From an uncultured Asticcacaulis sp. (GTDB taxonomy: Bacteria > Pseudomonadota > Alphaproteobacteria > Caulobacterales > Caulobacteraceae), in assembly GCA_946482045.1 (NCBI GenBank), contig CAMLPZ010000042.1, forward strand, positions 1 through 20,309: a DNA stretch of 20,309 nt. Reading direction: 5' to 3'. The notes beneath the pieces were generated by a model, which was given only the letters and a program-made list of their open reading frames with translations, had not been told where the DNA came from and did no database searches. The position numbers and the translations under genes are program-made. This document shows, in pieces, positions 14,196-20,309 of the stretch. Each line of letters begins with the position of its first letter. Positions within the stretch are counted from its first letter, which is position 1.

Positions 14196-15122
14196 CTATT
14201 TCAGGAGGTTGAGCAGCGAGGTCTGATTGAGGCTGGACAGGACCTGAGCGGAGGCCTGGACCGAAACCTGGGCCATCTGCAGGTCGGTATAGGCCTGGGC
14301 CAGATCGACATCCGTGCGGTCGCTGATCAGGCCAGACAGCGTCTTGACCTGGCCTTGCAGGGATTTGGTCGTGTTGTCGACACGGTTCTGCAAGGTGCCG
14401 TTGAGCGAGGTCTGCTGGACCAGGTTGTCGTAGTGGGTGTTAAACTCCTGCGACTTGGTGGTCAAAAACGCCTTCTGGGCGTCGGTCAGTTCGGCGCCGA
14501 ACGGGCCCGTCAGGGGATCGTCATTGTAGGCCTGGATGTCGCGGAAGGTCTGCATCAGGGCGGCGCCGAGCTCAGACGCCAGCATGCCGGTCTGGACCGT
14601 GGTGTGGACGTCGATGCGCGACGACTTCTTGATGTCGCCGTTCTGAAAGCCGTCGGTCACGGCGGGAAGAGCGGTCAGCCCGGACATGCTGGTGACCGTG
14701 ACCGGCGGCTGGTCGTCATTGCCGCCACCAAACAGGTACTGGCCGTTATGGACGTAGTTCAGCCCGTCGAGCGCGGAGGAGAAGGCGCCCTGCAGCGAGG
14801 TCATCATGGCCGAGGCTTCCCCGGACGCCAGGGCGTTCATGATGGCGTCCTTGGCGCTGGCGGCGGAATCGCTGGCGGTCGTCAGCGCCAGGTCCTGGCT
14901 TTCCAGGCGGTCGGCTACCGTCTTGTTAACCTCGATATAGCCTTCCGACTTGGCCAGTGATGACTGATAGGCGGCGATGATTTCGGAAGCACGGCCGTGG
15001 CCCATCAGGTCGGTGGCGACCTTCTGGGTCGACACCTGGTCATTGGCTTTGGCCATGCGTTGCTGTGCATCCATCAGGTTGCCCAGCGCGTTGCCCCAGA
15101 TTTGTCCGGTCGAGATACGCAT
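14196..15122 (-). CDS. flgL: Flagellar hook-filament junction protein FlgL
   Basis: 308 aa, flagellin-like. FlgL (HAP3) sits between FlgK and the filament outside the cell. The N-terminal coiled region starts MRISTGQIWGNALGNLMDAQ, with VSTQKVATD and QRMAKANDQ typical of flagellin folds. The C-terminal coiled coil (VDLAQAYTDLQMAQVSVQAS and QVLSSLNQTSLLNLLK) closes the D0/D1 pair. No signal peptide, as expected for export by the flagellar type III apparatus. The ATG lies 3 bases after the flgK stop, so the pair is translationally coupled. The stop lies 120 bases upstream of the GH3 start. Confidence 0.96.
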   Translation of the reverse strand: MRISTGQIWGNALGNLMDAQQRMAKANDQVSTQKVATDLMGHGRASEIIAAYQSSLAKSEGYIEVNKTVADRLESQDLALTTASDSAASAKDAIMNALASGEASAMMTSLQGAFSSALDGLNYVHNGQYLFGGGNDDQPPVTVTSMSGLTALPAVTDGFQNGDIKKSSRIDVHTTVQTGMLASELGAALMQTFRDIQAYNDDPLTGPFGAELTDAQKAFLTTKSQEFNTHYDNLVQQTSLNGTLQNRVDNTTKSLQGQVKTLSGLISDRTDVDLAQAYTDLQMAQVSVQASAQVLSSLNQTSLLNLLK

Positions 15123-15125
15123 CTA

Positions 15126-17267
15126 TCAGCGTCCCATGTTGAGCAGGACATCGTACATTTCCGAGACTGCCTGGATGAGGCGGCCAGAAGCACCGTAGGC
15201 CTGCTGGTAAATGGTAAGATTGATCAGTTCCTCGTCGAGATTGACCCCTTCGGTGGCGGAACGGCGGTTCGTCGCTTCCTTCAGAAGGGCCTCGGAGGCC
15301 GTCTTGTTGGTTTCGGCATTGGCCGCCAGGTTGCCGACCTGGCCGGCAAGATCCGAGGCGTAGCGTTCAAGCGTCGACGCGCCGCCGCCGTTAAGCCCTG
15401 CCTCCGGGAAGGTGATCGACGTATTGGCGATGTCCGACATGGCCAGGCCGCCGGAACCGTCGCCGGAAACCAGCGCGGGACTGGGCGACGTCGCTGACAG
15501 ATTGACATGAGCCAGCGCCATCTTCGTTGGATTGCCATTGATGGTGCTGTTGATCGACAGACTGCTGGCGACCTTGCCGGATGTGCCGCCGATGCCGAAG
15601 AAGGCACTAAAGGAAGCGCCGCCGTTGCGTGAGGTGTTGTCCGACGACACAGCCAGTTTGGCTGCCGGATCGCCGTAGCCGCTGAAGGTCAGGGCGCCGT
15701 TTCCGTCCAGTGTGAACGTGCCATAGCGGCCGACACCGTTGGTCGTGTCGTTCAGCGCCACGCGCAGGTCATCTAGGGTGGTCACGCCTGTGGTGGGGAT
15801 AGTGAAATCGATATCGGCGAGTGTTGAGCCGTTTTCGCCCTTGATGCTGAACGACATCTGGCTGCCGCCGGTAAAGCCGTGCGCCGATGCTGCGGTAAGG
15901 CCCGTCTGGTTGCTGGTCGGCACGGACGATGAAATGAGGTCGTTCAGACCGAAATATTGCGAGAAGCCCTGGCCCAGCTTGTTCGAGCCCCCGGTCGCCG
16001 GATCGGCGATGGCGACGCCGGCTGTTGTGCCGGCGGCATTGACCGACAGGGCGCCTCCGGTGAAGCTGAGCGTCAGCCCGCCACCCGATCCGGCCTGGAT
16101 GTCGGCCGCGAAGCTGGCGTCGGCGAAGGTCCCAGAAACCGCCGCGCCGCTGGCCGGATAGCGCGTCCAGGTATTGGCGCTGAAATCGATCTGCATCCGG
16201 CTGGCAATGGCGCCATTGGTGTCCAGCATGACGATATTGGTCGTGCCGGTCATGCCATTCAGGGCTTCGGCCTGGGTTTGGCTCAGGGCCTTGCCGGTCA
16301 GCGACGTCGGGGCGGGAACCGAGGATGAAGCATTATGCGCCGCATTCATCTGTTCGGTGAACTTGGCCATGTACTGGTTGAGCTGGTCGTTGATCGCCGG
16401 CGCGGTGACATCGCGCATGTCGATCAGGCCTTTGAGCTCGCCCGAGGTAATGCTGTCGCCGAAGTCGCGGGTTTCTCCGGATACGCCCTTGATCATGATC
16501 GAATTGAAAGCGGTCGAGCTCGATACTGAGGACGTCGGCTGATAGGACAGGGTGGCGTAGGTATCGCCGCTGAGGACGGTGCCGTTCTGGGTACGAACGG
16601 TAACGCCGCCGTTTTCATTTTGCGTGACCTTGACGTCGATCAGCTTCGACAATTGGTCGATATAACCGGTCTGAGCGCTCTGGGCGCCGGTCGCGTCGCC
16701 GCCGACTACGGTCGCCGACGAGATCGAGGCGTTCAGCTTGGAAATATTCTTGAGCAGGTCGTTGATGGCAGTGACGTCAGACGCGATGCGGGCGTCGGCG
16801 TCAGCGCGGACCTGCTGGATCTTTTCGGAAATGCGTCCGCCTTCGGCCAGGAAGCCGGACAGGTTGGAAAGCACTTCCTGGCGCAAGGCGCTGGAGCTGG
16901 GCGTTTCACCGGCCTTGGCCATCGAGGTGAGGGCGCTGTTCATCTGGTTGAACAGGTTGTTCTCATCGGTGATGTCGCCAAACTGCGCCTGGATCTGATC
17001 GAGCAGGTCGTAGGTCGCAGCGCTTTGCGACGCTTCGGAGCTGGCCTTGAACGCGGCCTGCTGGAGGTAGCGGTCGGCCGCCAGGGTGATCTGGCCCGAA
17101 GTGACGCCGGCGCCCTTGCCGCCGATGGTGACGGAGGTCTGGTTGGCCTGCTTGCGGATATAGCCCGGCGTATTGACATTCGAGATATTGTCGGAGGTGA
17201 CGCGCAACTGCTCCTGCGCGGTCATCAGGCCCGATACGCCGATGTTCATGATCGCATTCAGCGACAT
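15126..17267 (-). CDS. flgK: Flagellar hook-associated protein FlgK
   Basis: 713 aa, longer than enteric FlgK (about 550), with the extra length in the middle, variable domain. FlgK (HAP1) is the first junction protein at the hook end. The N-terminus is canonical: MSLNAIMNIGVSGLMTAQEQ, then LRVTSDNISNVNTPGYIRKQ. The C-terminus has GVNLDEELINLTIYQQAYGA and RLIQAVSEMYDVLLNMG, the conserved pairing helix. A good AAGGAG ribosome binding site precedes the ATG at 17267. It opens the flgK-flgL operon, divergent from fliK-flgD-flgE across a 445-base regulatory region. Confidence 0.97.
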   Translation of the reverse strand: MSLNAIMNIGVSGLMTAQEQLRVTSDNISNVNTPGYIRKQANQTSVTIGGKGAGVTSGQITLAADRYLQQAAFKASSEASQSAATYDLLDQIQAQFGDITDENNLFNQMNSALTSMAKAGETPSSSALRQEVLSNLSGFLAEGGRISEKIQQVRADADARIASDVTAINDLLKNISKLNASISSATVVGGDATGAQSAQTGYIDQLSKLIDVKVTQNENGGVTVRTQNGTVLSGDTYATLSYQPTSSVSSSTAFNSIMIKGVSGETRDFGDSITSGELKGLIDMRDVTAPAINDQLNQYMAKFTEQMNAAHNASSSVPAPTSLTGKALSQTQAEALNGMTGTTNIVMLDTNGAIASRMQIDFSANTWTRYPASGAAVSGTFADASFAADIQAGSGGGLTLSFTGGALSVNAAGTTAGVAIADPATGGSNKLGQGFSQYFGLNDLISSSVPTSNQTGLTAASAHGFTGGSQMSFSIKGENGSTLADIDFTIPTTGVTTLDDLRVALNDTTNGVGRYGTFTLDGNGALTFSGYGDPAAKLAVSSDNTSRNGGASFSAFFGIGGTSGKVASSLSINSTINGNPTKMALAHVNLSATSPSPALVSGDGSGGLAMSDIANTSITFPEAGLNGGGASTLERYASDLAGQVGNLAANAETNKTASEALLKEATNRRSATEGVNLDEELINLTIYQQAYGASGRLIQAVSEMYDVLLNMGR

Positions 17268-17302
17268 GGCTGGTACTCCTTAATCTTTGGGCAACCAGAT
17301 TT

Positions 17303-17338
17303 CGGCAAAGCCTGCACCGCACCCGGCAAATCCTGCCG
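17303..17338. promoter_or_regulatory. Two ftr-like (FlbD) elements in the flgK leader
   Basis: CGGCAAATCCTGCCG (17324-17338) is a perfect 5-bp inverted repeat. CGGCAAAGCCTGCACCG (17303-17319) is a looser copy. They lie about 80-115 bases downstream of the likely flgK transcription start. In Caulobacter flaN, FlbD-binding ftr2 and ftr3 lie downstream of the sigma-54 promoter in the same way (from memory). Assignment to FlbD is by analogy. Confidence 0.5.
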
Positions 17339-17430
17339 AGAGGTTACGGAGCTGCGATTTCTAAAACTCAACATTTTCATGTACTTAGAGTTTTGGCCAT
17401 AAGGGCGGTTACGATTCTGAACTCTACGGT

Positions 17431-17446
17431 TTCAATTCACGTGCCA
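17431..17446 (-). promoter_or_regulatory. Sigma-54 promoter for flgK-flgL
   Basis: The minus strand reads TGGCACG-TGAA-TTGAA: a perfect -24 element and correct GG-N10 spacing, with GA in place of GC at -12. Transcription would start near 17420, giving a leader of about 150 bases that contains the ftr-like sites. An alternative GG-N10-GC match nearer the gene (17305-17318) has a poor -24 box. Confidence 0.6.
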
Positions 17447-17503
17447 TGTTTATATGCGTACCCTTCGTCGCGGCGATGGTCGGGGGTTAACCCTTTGGAA
17501 AGT

Positions 17504-17519
17504 CGGCAAGTTTTGACCG
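17504..17519. promoter_or_regulatory. ftr1-like element upstream of fliK
   Basis: CGGCAAGTTTTGACCG resembles the other CGGCA...CCG elements and lies about 110 bases upstream of the likely fliK start, the usual place for an enhancer such as ftr1 of flbG. A 7-bp-arm palindrome GCCTGCC-G-GGCAGGC (17524-17538) follows. Confidence 0.45.
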
Positions 17520-17575
17520 CCGTGCCTGCCGGGCAGGCAAATATCGCCCGCCTTCTGATAAATTAAAATCAATAA

Positions 17576-17588
17576 AATCAATATATTA
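17576..17588 (+). promoter_or_regulatory. IHF-type site in an AT-rich tract
   Basis: AATCAATATATTA fits the IHF consensus WATCAANNNNTTR exactly, inside the tract 17558-17590 that is almost free of G and C. It lies just before the fliK sigma-54 promoter and could bend DNA toward the ftr-like sites. Confidence 0.5.
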
Positions 17589-17592
17589 AAAC

Positions 17593-17608
17593 TGGCCCGG
17601 CGCTTGCA
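17593..17608 (+). promoter_or_regulatory. Sigma-54 promoter for fliK-flgD-flgE
   Basis: TGGCCCGGCGCTTGCA has GG-N10-GC with an intact TTGCA -12 element and one changed base in TGGCAC. Predicted start near 17620, about 95 bases before the fliK ATG. Confidence 0.65.
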
Positions 17609-17712
17609 ACCCGTGAGGTGATTGGTTTGCGCAAGAACTGCGTCGCCCTAAACAGGTCCTCAACGTCGCGAAACGCGGCGGCGGGCCACTCAAGTGTTTT
17701 GCGCGAGTTCCT

Positions 17713-18969
17713 ATGTCGCTGTCCGCACCCTTGCCGGTCAATTCTGCCGCAGTTCCTGCCGGCGCGTCGCTTGACGTCGCCTCGGGTGTGGCCCTTGGCG
17801 CCATACCGGAAGGCGGCGTGTCCGTTTTTGACGTCCTGCTGCAGCAGATCGCCATTGAGACGCCGCGTCAGACCGAGGCCGTGACGGCGCCGATCGCCAA
17901 CAGCGAGCTCGCGGCCGCCGTATTGACGAACGATCTGAAGGTAGCGGCGCTTGAAGACGAATTGCCGGAAGCCGAAAAGCGGCCAGCCCAAGAGGCTGAT
18001 GCTGAAGTGTCGGCAGTGTCCGCGCAGATGGCCATGGTAACCGCGCCGGTAGTCCAGCCGCAGACTAAAACCGCTGAGGCCGCCCCAGAACTGTCCCCGC
18101 CTGAAATCGCTGTTGACGCCAAGGCGTCGAAGGCGAAGCCCGAAAAATCCTTCACACTGACGGCCGCGGGCAAGGATAAGGACACCGGCGAGGCGGAGAC
18201 GGCAGAGGGGGCGGACTCTGTAGAGGTTTCGGCGAAGGTGAGCACTGAACCTGTTCGCGCCGCTGTCAAGACCGCCCCCCGTGAGGCCCTGGCCAAGGTG
18301 CGGGATGCCGTGACCGGCACAGACCCGCAGCCGGCTCAACCCGCCGCCGATCCGCGCGTCGTGAGCGCCGCCGCGCCGGATGCGCAATCCGCCACTCAAC
18401 CGCAGGCCTTCTCGCTCCAGGCTATCAGCGATACCTCGGGCAGCTATTCCGCTACGGGCGCCAGCACCACGGCCGGTTCGAACCTGTCGAAGGCCGCCGT
18501 GGAATCGCTGTCGGCCTTGTCGATGCAGATCCACAAGAAGCTGGAGCAGGGCTCGACCAAATTCGCCATCGAGCTTTATCCCGCCGATCTCGGCAAGGTC
18601 GAGGTATCGCTGCACATCAGCCGCGATGGCAAGACGACCGCGCACCTGACCTTCGATTCTCCGCTGACCGCCGCCAGCTTCAGCGCCAGCGAGCCGGAGC
18701 TACGCCAGCAACTGGCCGACGCCGGTGTTTCGCTTGACAAGGATAGTCTGTCCTTCTCGTCACGCGAGGGTTCTTCACAGGGGGGAGGCGGCAGCTTCGG
18801 CTCGGCCCTGGCGCAGGACCAGCAGCAATCGCAGGCCCGCCAGGCCGCCCGCGCGCTCAAGGCGGCAAACCAGGTCGCCGACGAAAGCGACCTCAACGCC
18901 GTTCTCGATACGGCCGTCTCGGCCATGCGCAGGGGCGTTTCGACGCTTGCGCTCAACCTGATCGTTTAG
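17713..18969 (+). CDS. fliK: Flagellar hook-length control protein FliK
   Basis: 418 aa. FliK measures hook length and switches the export apparatus to filament substrates. The first 250 residues are Ala/Glu/Pro/Lys-rich and disordered, as in the molecular ruler part. Residues about 260-350 are the conserved C-terminal domain (FAIELYPADLGKVEVSLHIS, then TAHLTFDSPLTAASFSASEP and LRQQLADAGVSL). A Gly/Ser/Gln-rich tail follows. The ATG at 17713 has only a weak ribosome binding site (GCGAG); a later start would damage nothing known, so the start is less sure than the gene. It is 8 bases ahead of flgD. A sigma-54 promoter and the IHF/ftr-like sites upstream suggest class II-III flagellar control. 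Confidence 0.92.
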   Translation: MSLSAPLPVNSAAVPAGASLDVASGVALGAIPEGGVSVFDVLLQQIAIETPRQTEAVTAPIANSELAAAVLTNDLKVAALEDELPEAEKRPAQEADAEVSAVSAQMAMVTAPVVQPQTKTAEAAPELSPPEIAVDAKASKAKPEKSFTLTAAGKDKDTGEAETAEGADSVEVSAKVSTEPVRAAVKTAPREALAKVRDAVTGTDPQPAQPAADPRVVSAAAPDAQSATQPQAFSLQAISDTSGSYSATGASTTAGSNLSKAAVESLSALSMQIHKKLEQGSTKFAIELYPADLGKVEVSLHISRDGKTTAHLTFDSPLTAASFSASEPELRQQLADAGVSLDKDSLSFSSREGSSQGGGGSFGSALAQDQQQSQARQAARALKAANQVADESDLNAVLDTAVSAMRRGVSTLALNLIV

Positions 18970-18977
18970 GAAATCAC

Positions 18978-19667
18978 ATGGGCTATACCATTTCCGATAC
19001 CGCCACCTATGTGCCGCTCGACACCAGCAAACCGTCGAAGTCGACCAATTCGATCACGGATACATCGTCGCTGGGCGCCAACTATTCGACTTTCCTGAAC
19101 CTGCTGACGGCCCAAGTGCGCAACCAGGACCCGCTGTCGCCGATGGACACGACCCAGTGGACCAACCAGCTGGTGCAATATTCCTCGGTCGAGCAGCAGC
19201 TCAAGGGCAACCAGTACCTGGCCCAGATCGCCAGCAACAATTCCGCCGGCTCGATGAACGCCGCCGTCAGCTATATCGGCAAGACGGTGTCGGTCGCGAC
19301 CGACACGGCGACGCTCAAGGACGGCGCCGCGACGTGGAACTACGACCTGGGCGCCACGGCTGGATCGGCCAAGCTGAGCGTGCTCGACGCCGACGGCAAG
19401 GTGGTATGGACGGGCGATGCCGCAAGCGCCGGCCTGGCCAAGGGCGCCAACAGCTTTACCTGGGATGGCAAGACCACTGCCGGCAAGGCCGCGCCGGCCG
19501 GGGACTACACCCTGACAGTCGAAGCCAAGACGGCCAGCGGCGCCAAGATCGACAGCAGCATCAGCCTGTCGGGTCTGGTTTCATCCGCGGAAAACATTGA
19601 CGGCACAATCGTGCTGAAGGTCGGCAACACCCGCGTGCCGATGTCCGCTGTCACCAAAGTTTCTTAA
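18978..19667 (+). CDS. flgD: Flagellar hook-capping protein FlgD
   Basis: 229 aa, usual length. FlgD forms the cap under which hook subunits assemble outside the cell. The N-terminal motif SSLGANYSTFLNLLTAQVRN, then QDPLSPMDTTQWTNQLVQYS (residues about 31-70), is diagnostic. Residues 110-215 form the FlgD Ig-like/Tudor part (VVWTGDAASAGLAKGANSFT, APAGDYTLTVEA). ATG at 18978 with AGGAAA at good spacing, directly after the fliK stop. Operon fliK-flgD-flgE. Confidence 0.96.
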   Translation: MGYTISDTATYVPLDTSKPSKSTNSITDTSSLGANYSTFLNLLTAQVRNQDPLSPMDTTQWTNQLVQYSSVEQQLKGNQYLAQIASNNSAGSMNAAVSYIGKTVSVATDTATLKDGAATWNYDLGATAGSAKLSVLDADGKVVWTGDAASAGLAKGANSFTWDGKTTAGKAAPAGDYTLTVEAKTASGAKIDSSISLSGLVSSAENIDGTIVLKVGNTRVPMSAVTKVS

Positions 19668-19695
19668 GTTTTAAGTTGTTCCAGAAGGAAATCCC

Positions 19696-20309
19696 ATGAG
19701 CATCAACAGCGCCATGCAAACCGGAGTGACGGGGCTCGCCGCCAACTCGGCTGCGCTCACGACCATCTCCAACAACATCGCTAACGTCAACACGACGGCC
19801 TACAAGCGCGTTTCGACCAGCTTCCAGAGCATTGTTACCGGTTCGACGACGAACAGCCACTTCAACAGCGGCGGCGTCAACGCGGCTTTCCGCCAGAACA
19901 TCTCGACACCGGGTGAGCTGGCAGCCTCGAACTCAAGCCTGGATCTGGGTATCGACGGCCAGGGCTTCTTTGTCGTATCCGGCTCTTCGGAAGACGACGC
20001 CGCCATGCGCCAGGTCCTGTTCACCCGTGACGGCTCCTTCGCCGCCGACAAGACGGGCAAGCTCAAGAACGCGGCCGGTTTCTACCTGCAGGGCTGGCCG
20101 GTTAATGCCGATGGTTCGGTGTCTTCCGACTCGTCCGACCTGACCAAGCTTGAGCCGATCAATATCTCGAACATCGGTGGCACGGCGGAAGCGACGACCC
20201 AGGTCGCAATCAATGGCAACCTGCGCTCCAGCCAGCCGGTATCGACGGCAGTGACGGCCGGCACCTATGACCCGACCGATCCGACGGCGTCGATGTCGGT
20301 CTATGATCC
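19696..20309 (+). CDS. flgE: Flagellar hook protein FlgE, 5' part
   Basis: 204 codons are in the window and the frame is open to the right edge. It starts with ATG at 19696 after AAGGAA (19685-19690), 28 bases past the flgD stop. The N-terminus is the typical rod/hook motif MSINSAMQTGVTGLAANSAA, then ISNNIANVNTTAYKRV, and SLDLGIDGQGFFVVSG is the second hallmark of hook and distal rod proteins. Between these is a short Ser/Thr/Asn-rich part. The gene order after flgD and the SGG-free start favour FlgE over FlgG or FlgF. It is the hook subunit, exported by the flagellar type III system. Confidence 0.95.
   Translation, partial: MSINSAMQTGVTGLAANSAALTTISNNIANVNTTAYKRVSTSFQSIVTGSTTNSHFNSGGVNAAFRQNISTPGELAASNSSLDLGIDGQGFFVVSGSSEDDAAMRQVLFTRDGSFAADKTGKLKNAAGFYLQGWPVNADGSVSSDSSDLTKLEPINISNIGGTAEATTQVAINGNLRSSQPVSTAVTAGTYDPTDPTASMSVYD

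Noticed and set aside
14171..14199. AT-rich stretch after flgL as a terminator
   Set aside because: The best stem is six A-T pairs without a GC clamp or T-run; it may be an AT-rich promoter element instead.
14061..14960. 299-aa plus-strand open frame
   Set aside because: It lies antisense to flgL and reads as Gly/Arg/Val-rich repeats typical of shadow frames.
17305..17318. GG-N10-GC match on the minus strand as the main flgK promoter
   Set aside because: Its -24 element (CGGTGC) is poor and it overlaps an ftr-like site; the upstream TGGCACG site fits the Caulobacter layout better.
16620..17402. 260-aa plus-strand open frame
   Set aside because: It is antisense to the N-terminal half of flgK, which has the canonical motif.
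17578..18645. 355-aa minus-strand open frame
   Set aside because: It is antisense to fliK and is Arg/Gly/Leu-rich without motifs; it would also cover the sigma-54 promoter.
1..20309. CRISPR array, origin of replication or riboswitch
   Set aside because: No regularly spaced repeats beyond the pair at 3323-3385, no DnaA-box cluster and no known leader fold were seen.

Overview
The window looks like chromosomal DNA of an alphaproteobacterium of the Caulobacterales, perhaps close to Asticcacaulis or Caulobacter. The main reason is the right third. There the flagellar genes flgK-flgL (minus strand) and fliK-flgD-flgE (plus strand) diverge from one intergenic region. That region holds candidate sigma-54 promoters, FlbD/ftr-like CGGCA...TGCCG elements and an IHF-type site, the layout known for the Caulobacter flaN/flbG region. 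The genus is inferred from gene content and protein style, not from a database search.

Region 1 (1-3175) is a secretion or surface cassette. It starts with the 3' part of a large cadherin-repeat/calcium-binding protein of the RTX/FrpC style. Six bases later comes a HlyC-type toxin-activating lysine acyltransferase, and then an unrecognised exported protein. The acyltransferase next to a non-standard candidate substrate is the most attractive functional lead in the window.

Region 2 (about 3180-5850) is a decayed, AT-richer accessory island. It holds a degenerate IS21-type istB remnant, a 19-bp direct repeat, a 49-aa ORF, and the first part of a DndD/SMC-like ATPase. The ATPase is joined near position 4312 to a large serine recombinase that has lost its catalytic N-terminus. 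A terminator and a tRNA(CAU) gene follow. The 49-aa ORF plus ATPase looks like the front of a defence-type operon whose remainder was lost at the recombinase junction.

Region 3 (6059-11400) is ordinary chromosome: an Lrp/AsnC regulator overlapping a TPR/beta-propeller exported protein, a Fur-box-linked 56-aa ORF, a small exported FG-GAP-like protein with a possible sigma-54 promoter, an HxlR regulator, mnmA (convergent with HxlR, stop codons overlapping), a 95-aa acidic protein and a possible 37-aa ORF, ending at a strong bidirectional terminator.

Region 4 (11412-14075) is an exported GH3 beta-xylosidase/glucosidase with an inserted PA14 domain. A LacI-type operator-like palindrome lies upstream of it.

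Region 5 (14196-20309) is the flagellar hook cluster. FliK and FlgD control hook length and assembly, FlgE is the hook subunit (cut by the window end), and FlgK and FlgL are the hook-filament junction proteins.
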